Below, in pieces: positions 44,438-53,403 of a DNA stretch of 64,000 nucleotides (position 1 is its first letter; every line of letters begins with the position of its first letter). The notes beneath the pieces were generated by a model that did no database searches, was not told where the DNA came from, and saw nothing but the letters and a program-made list of their open reading frames with translations. The position numbers and the translations under genes were made by a program. Source of the DNA: Pirellulaceae bacterium (GTDB lineage: Bacteria; Planctomycetota; Planctomycetia; Pirellulales; Pirellulaceae); contig JAHBXT010000003.1 of NCBI GenBank assembly GCA_019636385.1, positions 124,001 to 188,000 on the forward strand, read 5' to 3'.

Positions 44438-45865
44438 ATGGGCTTGGGCGGCATACTTTTTATTTTGGTCGTACTGATCTGCCTGATCTTGTTTATCGTG
44501 GCGATTGTCAAGACGGCGCGGATGTGGGGTGCTCTACACATTGTCTTGCTGTGCATCCTGTTTATCCAGATTTGGGTCTTCTTGATCTTTACCGCCGGCG
44601 TGCAACATGAACGTGTCCGAGCGACCAAAGAAGCTGCCACGCAGACCGAGCGAGCCAAGCGAGTCACCGCCGAAACAAACCGCTTGCGATTCGGCAGCAT
44701 CGATGCGCCAGTGGACTCTTTGGAGGCGGTTGTGCCGGTCCAAGCCCGACTGGAACGACTGACTATCGACCGCGGCCGCGTGTGGCGACAATTGCGTTTT
44801 GAGGGTCAGCAGGATAACCGCATTCAGTTGACGCTAGCTGCGCCGTCTGCCAAAGCTGATGCCACAGACGGTCAACCTCCCGCTGCTGCGCCGGCGACCT
44901 CTGGCGCCAGCTTACCAGCCAACCTCGTCGTTTACGGCTTCGCCGAAGAGCTGGATAGTGAAGGTCAGCCACTGCCGGTTTATTATCTCGGCGAATACCG
45001 TGTAGTGGACAGCGCGGCGACTGGCGGACGGATCACGATTGAATCCACGTTGCCAATCCATCCCCTGCATCAGGCGCGCATCGCACAAGGCCTGGATGGT
45101 TGGACGTTGTACGAATTACTGCCCATCGACAGCCACGTCGCCTTTGCGGCTCCCGGATCGGAGCCCAGTGACGAAGCCATATTCGGCAGGATGGACGAAG
45201 AGGCCATACAACAATTGTTGGCTGGTGTCCCGGAATCGGTTATGTCGGCATACCTCCGTGACGGCCAACGCGCTTCTGAGGATGATCGCCCAGAGATGAT
45301 TTGGGAGCAGGTCAGTCTCCTGAAAGATCACCAAGAGACGGTAGATAGCGGACAAAACGCGGATGCGACTATAAGCGGTTACTTTGATCCGCAAGGCCTG
45401 AGTGTCGACCTACGGCTGAAGCGGCACGGACAGGTCGAGCTGTCACCTTCCGATGTACGCGACAACCGTATCGTAGTGATCGAATCTGCGGCCCGCGATT
45501 GGATTAGTAAAGGCATTGCGGAGCGCGTGCAGCGGCTCTTCGTGCGACCTCTAAACGACTACCTAGGACTGTTTAACCGCAAGTATGCCACCGCTTTTGA
45601 GTTGCAGGAGCGCGTCAAGTACTACCAGTATCAGAATCAATTGATGGAGCAAGCGACTCAAACAGCTCAGGAAATGTTGGCCAAGCGGCAGCAGGAAAAG
45701 CAACTATTGAGTTCCGACATATCCCACTACCAAACAGAGATCACAGCCCTGGAATTGGCAGTGACAGCGGCTCAATCGGATTTAGAAAAACTCAAGACTG
45801 ACCTGAGTCGTTTATATCAAGCAATTCAGCAGTATCACCAACAACTGATTTCAAGCGGATCCTGA
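44438..45865 (+). CDS. membrane-anchored coiled-coil protein of unknown function
   Basis: Protein of 475 residues starting at MGLGGILF. Two membrane helices at about 2-25 and 31-53 are followed by a short coiled region (about 55-80). A globular domain (about 85-380) contains two low-complexity patches; one is Ala/Pro-rich at about 140-160. A strong C-terminal coiled coil (about 385-470) is rich in Gln, Leu and Glu heptads. The topology suggests an inner-membrane protein with a large periplasmic or cytoplasmic part. I recognise no family. An in-frame TTG upstream (44426) is a less likely start. The secreted DPF-motif protein follows 79 bp downstream on the same strand. Confidence 0.7.
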   Translation: MGLGGILFILVVLICLILFIVAIVKTARMWGALHIVLLCILFIQIWVFLIFTAGVQHERVRATKEAATQTERAKRVTAETNRLRFGSIDAPVDSLEAVVPVQARLERLTIDRGRVWRQLRFEGQQDNRIQLTLAAPSAKADATDGQPPAAAPATSGASLPANLVVYGFAEELDSEGQPLPVYYLGEYRVVDSAATGGRITIESTLPIHPLHQARIAQGLDGWTLYELLPIDSHVAFAAPGSEPSDEAIFGRMDEEAIQQLLAGVPESVMSAYLRDGQRASEDDRPEMIWEQVSLLKDHQETVDSGQNADATISGYFDPQGLSVDLRLKRHGQVELSPSDVRDNRIVVIESAARDWISKGIAERVQRLFVRPLNDYLGLFNRKYATAFELQERVKYYQYQNQLMEQATQTAQEMLAKRQQEKQLLSSDISHYQTEITALELAVTAAQSDLEKLKTDLSRLYQAIQQYHQQLISSGS

Positions 45866-45944
45866 CCACGGTAACATAGCGGCTACCGCAGAATCCTGTG
45901 TCATTAGAAAACTCGTTATCTCGCCCTGGAGCTTGTTCACCAAT

Positions 45945-46715
45945 ATGAGATCTCTTCAACTATCAGTGACTTTATTGCTTTCGCTGTCTGCTGCTCAGGT
46001 ATCTGGACAAGGCACCGCTTTGACCGAACTCTACGGAGAGGGAGTACATCGGTATTTTGCTCGCGACTACCTGGGAGCCGAAGAGTTGCTAACCCGTGCC
46101 ATCGAAGGTGGTTCGCAAGATCCTCGTACCTATTTCTTTCGTGGGCTAGTACACGCGGCCATTGGCAATGATGGACGAGCGGACTTTCAGGAAGGTGCGC
46201 GCATGGAGGCTTTTGGCCGTTCGGGAATCAACGTCAGCTTGGCTTTATCTCGTATCCAGGGCTATTATCGAACCGAAATAGAAAAGGCTCGGCGTGATGC
46301 GCGGATTGAAGCGTTGCGACAGCGCGAACTGATGCAACAGTCCCTGCCGACAGGACCCGTGGTACCCATGTTGCCGACACCGTCGCCGATGATACCTCCA
46401 GCACAAACAGATCCCTTTCGAGGAGAAGACGGCCTACGCTCGAAAGAAATCGATGCCATCCCACCCGTAGCGGTCACTCCACCGGAAGACGCGCGAGAGG
46501 GCGTTCAGGCGGATACTCTAACAGATGATTCAGACCCTCTGAACAGCCAATCTGATGAAGCCACCGACCCCTTTGAGGATGAAAAGGAATCCGCCCCTTC
46601 GACCAACGACGATCCGTTCCAAGAGTCGGATTTGATGGAAGACTTGAAGGATACCGATGCGCAACAGCCACCGGCCGATTCCGACGATGATCCGTTTGCG
46701 GACCCGTCGTTTTAG
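45945..46715 (+). CDS. secreted TPR-like protein with acidic DPF repeats
   Basis: Protein of 256 residues from the ATG at 45945. A signal peptide covers about 1-21 (cleavage after QVSGQG or nearby). A TPR-like helical region spans about 25-115. After a Pro-rich linker the C-terminal half is acidic and contains four DPF tripeptides in the contexts QTDPFRG, ATDPFED, DDPFQES and DDPFADP. The repeats suggest a linear-motif tail rather than a folded domain. No enzyme signature is present. It follows the membrane coiled-coil gene and precedes DUF1501 on the same strand; shared regulation is possible. Confidence 0.7.
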   Translation: MRSLQLSVTLLLSLSAAQVSGQGTALTELYGEGVHRYFARDYLGAEELLTRAIEGGSQDPRTYFFRGLVHAAIGNDGRADFQEGARMEAFGRSGINVSLALSRIQGYYRTEIEKARRDARIEALRQRELMQQSLPTGPVVPMLPTPSPMIPPAQTDPFRGEDGLRSKEIDAIPPVAVTPPEDAREGVQADTLTDDSDPLNSQSDEATDPFEDEKESAPSTNDDPFQESDLMEDLKDTDAQQPPADSDDDPFADPSF

Positions 46716-46923
46716 CCTGTTGAAGTTGCGTTTTTCCTGCTGAGGGGAATCTCGGCTGTCTGCCGCGACAATCCGCAGCCTCTGCCTAGCCGGCCCTGTA
46801 GGTGTGAGCTGGGGTTTTGCAAGTTGCCGTAAGTGGTGTAGGATATTGTGGGCTCGACTCAATCGAGGTCGCTCGCCTTCCCATCCGCTCCCTATCCCAC
46901 CTCAGTACTGGAGCACGGTTAGC

Positions 46924-48261
46924 ATGGCTATCCATCGCAATTGTCAGGGTATGGTCCGTCGAGACTGCATCAAGCTCGGGTTGGGCGCGATGGTGGTTGG
47001 TGGCTTGACTGAAGCACTCAGATTACGTCAAGCTACAGCCAGCACTGTTGCCCCGCGACCTACCGCCTGCATCTTGATATGGCTGGATGGTGGTCCAAGC
47101 CATTTTGAAACTTTCGATCCCAAGCCAGAGGCCGCCGTTGAGATTCGTGGAGAATTTTCAGCCATCTCGACCAAGGTACCCGGGATGATGTTTTCTGAGA
47201 ACATGTCGCGGCTTGCAGCGATCAGCGACAAGCTGACCATCGTTCGCTCGATTCGCCATGATCAAAATAACCATGGTGCCGGCAATCATTACATGATGAC
47301 CGGTGCGCCCACCCGGATTCCGGTAAGCTGTGGTGCATACGTGAGCTTCCATCCGAGCATGGGCTCGGTAGTGTCAGCCGAGCGGGGGGCTCCCCCAGGC
47401 GTGCCGCCGTACTTTGCACTGCCGTCCCAAACGCGTTCTGGCGGCCCCAATTTTTTAGGCCCCAAGCACGCGCCATTTGTGGTAGCCGATGACCCGAACA
47501 GCAAATCCTTTCGAGTTCGCGACGTAACGCTGCCGGAAGGCCTGGATGATGGCCGAACGCTTGCCCGACGTGAGCTGCGCCAACAATTGGACGGCATGTT
47601 GCGGTTCCGTGATCGCGCGATGGCTGACCCAGTCCTGGGTGCCGATGAAAGTTATCAACAGGCATTATCGCTAATGACGTCATCGGCGGCGTTGGAAGCG
47701 TTCGATATTCATCGCGAGCCGAACTCGATCCGCGAAGCATATGGGCGCAATCGGTTTGGGCAACAAGCCTTGCTTGCTCGACGGTTGATTGAAGCCGGCG
47801 TACCCTTCGTCACGATCAACAATGGCGGCTGGGATCATCACAGTGAGATATTCGAGCGTTTTCGCACGCAAGGTCGTGAACTCGATTCGGTTGTAGCCGC
47901 CTTGATCAGCGATCTTGATCAGCGCGGCATGTTGGACTCAACTCTGGTAATTGTCATGGGTGAGTTTGGTCGCACACCTGCGATTTCGACGCTGGCCGAC
48001 CGCAAGTCGCCGGGCCGCGATCATTGGTCGAGTGCCATTTCCGTGTTGTTAGCCGGTTGTGGTACTCCCGGCGGGCAAGTGGTGGGCGCAACCGACAAGA
48101 ATGGCTATACAGCCGTAGAAAACATCTACGCTCCGGAGAATCTGGCGTCATCGGTTTATCTCAAGTTAGGCATCGATCCCAACAAGATATTGATGACCGA
48201 TGTGGGCCGTCCCGCTCACCTGGTTTCTGATCCCAGACCCATTCGCGAAGTCATGGGCTAG
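46924..48261 (+). CDS. DUF1501 Tat-exported protein (sulfatase-like fold)
   Basis: DUF1501 family protein, 445 residues from the ATG at 46924. The N-terminus holds the twin-arginine motif RRDCIKLGLGAM followed by a hydrophobic stretch, so it should be Tat-exported. The core contains IWLDGGPSHFETFDPKPEA (metal/catalytic region of the alkaline-phosphatase-like superfamily), a SxxxDNNHGAGNHYM-type segment, GGWDHHSEIF and GEFGRTPAIS. Planctomycetes encode many copies, usually beside DUF1549/DUF1553 or PPC proteins, with roles proposed in polysaccharide handling. The start could also be the ATG at 46951. A PPC-domain secreted protein begins 10 bp after its stop. Confidence 0.88.
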   Translation: MAIHRNCQGMVRRDCIKLGLGAMVVGGLTEALRLRQATASTVAPRPTACILIWLDGGPSHFETFDPKPEAAVEIRGEFSAISTKVPGMMFSENMSRLAAISDKLTIVRSIRHDQNNHGAGNHYMMTGAPTRIPVSCGAYVSFHPSMGSVVSAERGAPPGVPPYFALPSQTRSGGPNFLGPKHAPFVVADDPNSKSFRVRDVTLPEGLDDGRTLARRELRQQLDGMLRFRDRAMADPVLGADESYQQALSLMTSSAALEAFDIHREPNSIREAYGRNRFGQQALLARRLIEAGVPFVTINNGGWDHHSEIFERFRTQGRELDSVVAALISDLDQRGMLDSTLVIVMGEFGRTPAISTLADRKSPGRDHWSSAISVLLAGCGTPGGQVVGATDKNGYTAVENIYAPENLASSVYLKLGIDPNKILMTDVGRPAHLVSDPRPIREVMG

Positions 48262-48271
48262 GCGACCGACA

Positions 48272-49966
48272 GTGCGAATTCAGTGGTTGTGCGTGTTCTG
48301 GTGCCTGGTAGGTTCGCTGCAAGCAGCGGTGCCTGATGTGTCGTTCCTGTTTCCTGCTGGCGGTCAGCGCGGCACGACGTTTTCAGTGACAGCCACGGGC
48401 AAGTTTGACTGGCCAGTCCAAGTAGATGCGCCTGGATTTCAAGTAGCCCTGGGCAGCGAGTCGGGCAAGTTGGATGTTACCATTCCTAGCGATCTGCCGG
48501 TGGGACGCGTCTGGTTGCGACTATTCAACACCGATGGAGCATCCAACCTAATGCCGCTGTTGGTCAGCGATCTGCCGGAGCTAATTGAGGCCGAGCCGAA
48601 TGATGCACCACAGAGCGCACAGGTCGTCCAGCAGTTGCCAGTTATTGTCAATGGTGTACTCAAGGGTGCCGACACCGATGCATTTAGTGTTCCCCTTGAG
48701 GCCGGTCAAACGCTAGTGGCGGCTATCGACGCGCATAGCCAGCTAGGCTCGCCAATCGACTCTGTGCTTCAAATTACGCTGCCTAACGGAATCGTGGTAG
48801 CCGACAATCATGACAGCCTGGGCCTGGACCCGCGCGTCACCTACACAGCTCAACAGTCTGGACGCGTGCTGGTGCGAGTATTCGGGTTCGCATCGGAGCC
48901 CAATCAGAGTATCGCCTTGCAGGGAGGTGCCAATTGTATTTATCGCCTGACGATGACCGTTGGTGCTTATATTACTCACGCGACAACGCTGGCTGTCAGC
49001 AACCACCTACCGGGGGATGTTGAATTGTTGGGTTGGAACATCCCGCCTGGAACTCGTACAGCGCTGCCAGCAGACTGCGGTGGTGGACTATTGACAGATG
49101 CCCCATCATCATCGGACGTGATCGCTTCGCAATGTTCGTTAAGCGAACGCGAGCCAACCGACAGCATGCGTATTTCTCCTGATGCGCGAATGGCAATTGT
49201 CACGCTGCCGCAAGCCGGCGGTTGGGCTCGAGTTCGTGTGGTACCGTATTCGACGCTGACGCGCATGAGAGATTTGGCTAATGACCGAGCGATGCCGCTT
49301 GAATTGCCGACTTCAGTAACCGGATGTTTGCATGACAAGGCTCAACGAGATCGCTATCATGTGCATCTACAAGCCGGACAAACGCTGGTAGCTACGGCCG
49401 AATCGCAGAACTTTGGACTATTGCCCGATCTGCTCCTGCGGCTATCCGATGCGACAGGCAAGCAGATTGCCGAAGTTGACGATAGTGGTGGCCTGCGCGA
49501 TGCTGTCCTAAACTACACCGCCACTATCGATGGAGACTTTATGCTAACAGTCAGCGATCGATTCGGTGCCGGAAATGACCGAGCCTACTACTTGCTGACA
49601 GCCAACATCGAGCAGCCCGACTTTGAATTGACTGTAGCAGCGGATCGATTGACGATTCCAGCGACCGAGCCTGCCGAGTTGCCAATTGCAATTGTGCGCC
49701 GCGGAGCTGCGGGACCGATCACGATCCGAGCTGTTGGTTTACCCGAAGGAATTACGGCGGAGGTTGTCGAATCTCCGATTGAGGGCGATGCGGCAAAAAA
49801 TGTGAAGCTTAAGTTATCGGGCAATGGTCAGGCTTACTCTGGCTGGATACAAGTTGTAGGTGAAATGAGTCAACCAATTCCCAGGCGGCGTGTTGCCTTA
49901 GCGCCTCCGCGTTTGGGCACCGCTTTTTCAAATGTATGGGTGACTGCGTTGCCGCAGCAACCTTAA
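48272..49966 (+). CDS. secreted PPC-domain protein (GTG start)
   Basis: Exported protein of 564 residues. The signal peptide begins at a GTG at 48272 (RIQWLCVFWCLVGSLQAA), 10 bp after the DUF1501 stop. Upstream in-frame starts would lie within DUF1501, so GTG is preferred. The mature part has an N-terminal beta domain (about 20-115) and PPC-type domains at about 120-230 and 350-450. These carry EAEPNDAPQSAQ, ADTDAFSVPLEAGQTLVA and RDRYHVHLQAGQTLVATAE, the repeat hallmarks. PPC domains accompany secreted peptidases or adhesins and probably bind surface glycans. No peptidase module is present. Close spacing indicates an operon with DUF1501. Confidence 0.75.
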   Translation: MRIQWLCVFWCLVGSLQAAVPDVSFLFPAGGQRGTTFSVTATGKFDWPVQVDAPGFQVALGSESGKLDVTIPSDLPVGRVWLRLFNTDGASNLMPLLVSDLPELIEAEPNDAPQSAQVVQQLPVIVNGVLKGADTDAFSVPLEAGQTLVAAIDAHSQLGSPIDSVLQITLPNGIVVADNHDSLGLDPRVTYTAQQSGRVLVRVFGFASEPNQSIALQGGANCIYRLTMTVGAYITHATTLAVSNHLPGDVELLGWNIPPGTRTALPADCGGGLLTDAPSSSDVIASQCSLSEREPTDSMRISPDARMAIVTLPQAGGWARVRVVPYSTLTRMRDLANDRAMPLELPTSVTGCLHDKAQRDRYHVHLQAGQTLVATAESQNFGLLPDLLLRLSDATGKQIAEVDDSGGLRDAVLNYTATIDGDFMLTVSDRFGAGNDRAYYLLTANIEQPDFELTVAADRLTIPATEPAELPIAIVRRGAAGPITIRAVGLPEGITAEVVESPIEGDAAKNVKLKLSGNGQAYSGWIQVVGEMSQPIPRRRVALAPPRLGTAFSNVWVTALPQQP

Positions 49967-50001
49967 CTCAATTCAGGAATTAAACGACAGGAGCGGCCAG
50001 C

Positions 50002-50490
50002 GTGTTTGAGTCCGAAGCCAATCTCAACCGATTCTTACGGCAGTACCTTAAGTTGGTCACCTCCGATCTGAGCGAAGAGCAACTTGACCAAGCACCTATT
50101 TCCGGCTTTCATTCAGTGCGTTGGATTCTGTGCCACTTGGCGATTGCAGGCGACATGGGGCTGCTGATGGCAGGTCGCAACAAGCATAGCCCTTCGGGTT
50201 GGCGCAAGGCTTATGGGCCGGGTTCGGATGGTCAAATCCATCCCCAATTCCGCCCCACGAAACAAGAGGCGTTGTCGCTGCTGACTGAAATCTACGAGGA
50301 TTTATCCGGAGCGGTCCAAATGTGCTCGCCCGACATGCTGAATCAAGCTCATCAGCTCGAACTGCTAAAACAATCCGTACTGCAAACCAACCAGCACTTG
50401 CTGGCGCATTTGCTGACAACGCACTTCGCAGTTCACCTGGGGCAGATATCGACACTGCGTCGTCAGTTGGGTCTGCCGCATCTTTTTTAA
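50002..50490 (+). CDS. DinB-like (DUF664-type) fold protein
   Basis: Four-helix-bundle protein of 162 residues, DinB_2 type. Metal-binding histidines are visible as HLAIAGD (about 46-52) and THFAVHLGQIS (about 141-151), giving the usual HX2-3H arrangement. Relatives are bacillithiol/mycothiol S-transferases or unassigned enzymes. The start is a GTG at 50002 with a CAGGAG ribosome site about nine bases upstream; no ATG is available. It follows the PPC gene by 35 bp on the same strand, though a functional link is unlikely. Confidence 0.78.
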   Translation: MFESEANLNRFLRQYLKLVTSDLSEEQLDQAPISGFHSVRWILCHLAIAGDMGLLMAGRNKHSPSGWRKAYGPGSDGQIHPQFRPTKQEALSLLTEIYEDLSGAVQMCSPDMLNQAHQLELLKQSVLQTNQHLLAHLLTTHFAVHLGQISTLRRQLGLPHLF

Positions 50491-50530
50491 TGAAGGGACG
50501 ATGCAGTAGAGTTGCTAACGGCCCAGACGA

Positions 50531-51775
50531 CTAAGACGATTTGTTCTCAACTTGAATTGCCGAATTCGACCGCTGAGATTTTTTCCAACTCCGCCAACAT
50601 CGCCGTAGCTTGACGGCGGAGGATATACCGCGCCCAACCCAACCGGGCGGTAGGGCCACGGTACGTGACAGAGAATGCCGCTCCGCCCTCCATGCTTGCT
50701 TGTATGGCTCGTCTCCCCGCAGAAAGTCGAATTCGCGCTTGCCGCGCCCAATGGTCTCGCGGATGGCAGCGGCGTAGATAAGGTGGCCGGGTTCAAGTTT
50801 CATGTGCCGCGTATCTATTCCGGATTGGTATGAGCAACTCGCGTGTTGCGAATCAAACATCAGCAATGTCGCCAACGGCTGTTGTTGGTAGAACATGATC
50901 GGTAACCAAGCCTGCCCCTGACAAGCAAATTCTAGCGTAGTAAGTCTAAGGAAATTCTCGTAGGCTGAGTCAGCAAAGCAGCCAGGCTGTCCCAACTGCT
51001 GCCGGCGTTGCTGGTGTAACTTGACAAAGTTAGGCCAAGCATCTTCGATTTCCGCTGGTGTGCGGCAGATACGTAGCTCGAATCGCGAGTCAGCCAGGAC
51101 ACGGAGAAATTGCCGAAACTTGCGACGCATATGCTTACCTAGGGACGCTTCATAAGTCGCGAAGTCGCCAGGTAACGTGAGTCGCCATGAGCTGTCAATC
51201 TCCACCGAGTCGATCAACCAGCCACGACTGCCAAGCACCTCAAAAAAGGCTCGCCACTGCGGACAGTCAGTACTGTGGCCATCCACTTCAATCAACGTCG
51301 GTAAATCCAACCGATTGCGTGGCTGACGATCAAACCACTCAGCTACTGCCAGGCCAACCTTCGTGGAAAGCGCCTTGGGGCTGATGGCACGTTGATAGTC
51401 GCTACATAAGGCATCACTTCCCATGGCTCGCCACCAACGCATGCCATGTCGGAACTGCTGAAACCAAAGCGAACAAGCCACGGTTCGTTGTTTTGCATCG
51501 GTCACTACCAGCGCCGCCTGATCAGTGCTAGTCACTCCCGATTGATGGCGATGAAAATGATTCCAAGCATTTAGCAGCCAGATCGGCTGTTGCATGAAGC
51601 AGTCCGCTGCCAGTTCTCTCCAAGTTCCGTGCCACGCTTCAAGCTCCTGGCACCTGCTACGCTGGACTGTCAACTCCCCTTGCGGCTCTCGGCAGCTTTC
51701 AACGTCCAGATCAACACACCAGCCAGTCGCGGCTGGCTCAGGTTGTCCCTTTTCCAGGGAAGCGGTTGATTCCAT
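50531..51775 (-). CDS. FemAB/CelD-like GNAT acyltransferase
   Basis: Protein of 414 residues, with a C-terminal acyltransferase of the FemAB/BcsL (PF13480-type) GNAT superfamily at about 150-340. It includes GKHMRRKFRQFLRVL and FDFLRGDEPYKQAWRAE. Members transfer acyl groups to amino sugars or peptides in cell-envelope polymers. The N-terminal part is cysteine-poor and of unknown role. No signal peptide is present. Its start overlaps the stop of the acyltransferase-3 gene by one base (TAATG), so both are translationally coupled and likely act on the same cell-surface glycan. The acceptor cannot be read from sequence. Confidence 0.78.
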   Translation of the reverse strand: MESTASLEKGQPEPAATGWCVDLDVESCREPQGELTVQRSRCQELEAWHGTWRELAADCFMQQPIWLLNAWNHFHRHQSGVTSTDQAALVVTDAKQRTVACSLWFQQFRHGMRWWRAMGSDALCSDYQRAISPKALSTKVGLAVAEWFDRQPRNRLDLPTLIEVDGHSTDCPQWRAFFEVLGSRGWLIDSVEIDSSWRLTLPGDFATYEASLGKHMRRKFRQFLRVLADSRFELRICRTPAEIEDAWPNFVKLHQQRRQQLGQPGCFADSAYENFLRLTTLEFACQGQAWLPIMFYQQQPLATLLMFDSQHASCSYQSGIDTRHMKLEPGHLIYAAAIRETIGRGKREFDFLRGDEPYKQAWRAERHSLSRTVALPPGWVGRGISSAVKLRRCWRSWKKSQRSNSAIQVENKSS

Positions 51776-52935
51776 TATCGAACTCCTTGTGCCACTGCGT
51801 TCAGTGGGTTAGGCATTGCTGAACTTGACGGTTGACGAAATAGCCGTTCTCGCAAGAACTTGGCCAGTGGTCGTTCCAGACCATACGCTGCCAGGGTTGA
51901 CACGGCGATGGTGAATGGCAGCGCCAGTGCGAAGCTTACGACTGGCGGCACACCCATGCCTTCGTTAATCCAGTGAATGAAGACACAGCCAGTGTGATAG
52001 TGCAACAGATAAACCATGTAAGAAATGCCACTGATGAACACTAAGGGTTTGAACCGCAGGAACGGCACATTACCATAGAGACTGGCCGCGAGAAGTGCCG
52101 TAAATCCAACAGACACGACCGGGTTGAAGCTACGATGATCGGTTAGGTGAAGTACGATCAGACTGGCCATCACGCACCATAAAGTCTTGCGATGTCGCCA
52201 TGCCCACCCTGGCAAAGAACTTGACCCACTGGCTGAACGTTGAGTATCCGCCTGCCAACACTGCTGCAGTAGAATCCCGATTGCAAATTGTGGGAAGTAA
52301 TCCAGCAACAAGATTCGGCGTACCAACGTGGCAGAAACTACCAACGCTGACTCGCTGCCTAAATGTGTTTCCAGGTAGTCGATACCCAAACAACCTACCA
52401 AGCACACAATCAGCGCCGCCGGGATGCTGCGCAGCGGCTTATCTAACCATCCACACAGGTAGAAGAAGATTAGCAAACCGTAGAACAAGATCTCAATCTG
52501 TAGCGTCCACATCACCGGCTCGAGACACTCGTAACCAAACAGATTGGGCATAACCGTCAAATTGGCCAGCAATTGCGGCCAGGTCCAACCGGGACCGGTG
52601 GCCAGTGGCTGGCAGGTCATCAGCACGAGGTTCAGCGCCAGCACAATGTAGTAGCATGGCAGAATCCGAAGGCATCTGGCCGACAAGAACTTTCCTGCAT
52701 CCTGTTTCTTTGCCAGCGTAAGCGCATTGACTGCTCCGCTGAGCATGAAAAATAACAGCACTCCGTATTTGCCGTAGGGAAAATCGAACCCCAGTGGAGT
52801 TGAGTAGCCAAACTTGGCGCTGTACAGATGCGTGAAGTGGAACACCATCAAATTGATGGCTGCCAACGCGCGCAACGCATCCAATTCGACAATTCTGGTG
52901 CGTTTTACAGGGACAGTTAACGATTCCGCATGCAT
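51775..52935 (-). CDS. acyltransferase 3 (OafA/YrhL type) membrane protein
   Basis: Integral membrane acyltransferase of 386 residues with about ten hydrophobic helices. The N-terminus RIVELDALRALAAINLMVFHFTH (about 14-36) carries the catalytic His-type signature, and the conserved YGKYGVLLFFMLSGAV follows at about 51-66. Enzymes of this family O- or N-acylate surface sugars such as lipid A, capsule or exopolysaccharide. It is transcribed ahead of the FemAB-like gene and overlaps it by one base. Together they suggest modification of an envelope polymer. Confidence 0.85.
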   Translation of the reverse strand: MHAESLTVPVKRTRIVELDALRALAAINLMVFHFTHLYSAKFGYSTPLGFDFPYGKYGVLLFFMLSGAVNALTLAKKQDAGKFLSARCLRILPCYYIVLALNLVLMTCQPLATGPGWTWPQLLANLTVMPNLFGYECLEPVMWTLQIEILFYGLLIFFYLCGWLDKPLRSIPAALIVCLVGCLGIDYLETHLGSESALVVSATLVRRILLLDYFPQFAIGILLQQCWQADTQRSASGSSSLPGWAWRHRKTLWCVMASLIVLHLTDHRSFNPVVSVGFTALLAASLYGNVPFLRFKPLVFISGISYMVYLLHYHTGCVFIHWINEGMGVPPVVSFALALPFTIAVSTLAAYGLERPLAKFLRERLFRQPSSSAMPNPLNAVAQGVR

Positions 52936-53403
52936 TTAGATTCGAGTACTAGCGAGCGCTGGCAGAGCACATCGCAGGCAGCGCTCCGCGACTGAAGAAG
53001 CCTGGCTGCTGGCCCTAGACATGCCGACGATTAAATGAGGCATTTGACGTGCTGAAGCTTAGGTTATGGCGTCACATGAGGCGTGGCCGAGTATCGCTTG
53101 GAACACCTGGTCCACGCGGTTGTGGCTGACCACTACCACTGACAATCGTCATAATGCTGACATTCGTTTTCGACCACTGGCCCGCCACGTTCTGCTGGTA
53201 ACGGATATACTAGCAATTAGGCTGGCAGACAAAGACACTTCCAGTCTGGTGCTTTGTTAGAGCTGAATTGTTACCAGGGCGGGTGAAGTCGATCTTGGTA
53301 CCGCTGGCAGCATTCTCTACGATAGATCCAGCGTGGGCAGACTGGTCCGCCTACGGATTCGAAAAACCCCAATGGGAGACTGGGCTAGACCGGCCTGTGC
53401 AGT
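52936..53403. other. intergenic region, 468 bp
   Basis: Between the leftward acyltransferase gene and the rightward thioredoxin-like gene. Two short reading frames (53066 and 53268 on the plus strand) have no ribosome site and no recognisable sequence. No promoter hexamers, hairpins or RNA genes were seen with confidence. Confidence 0.45.
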
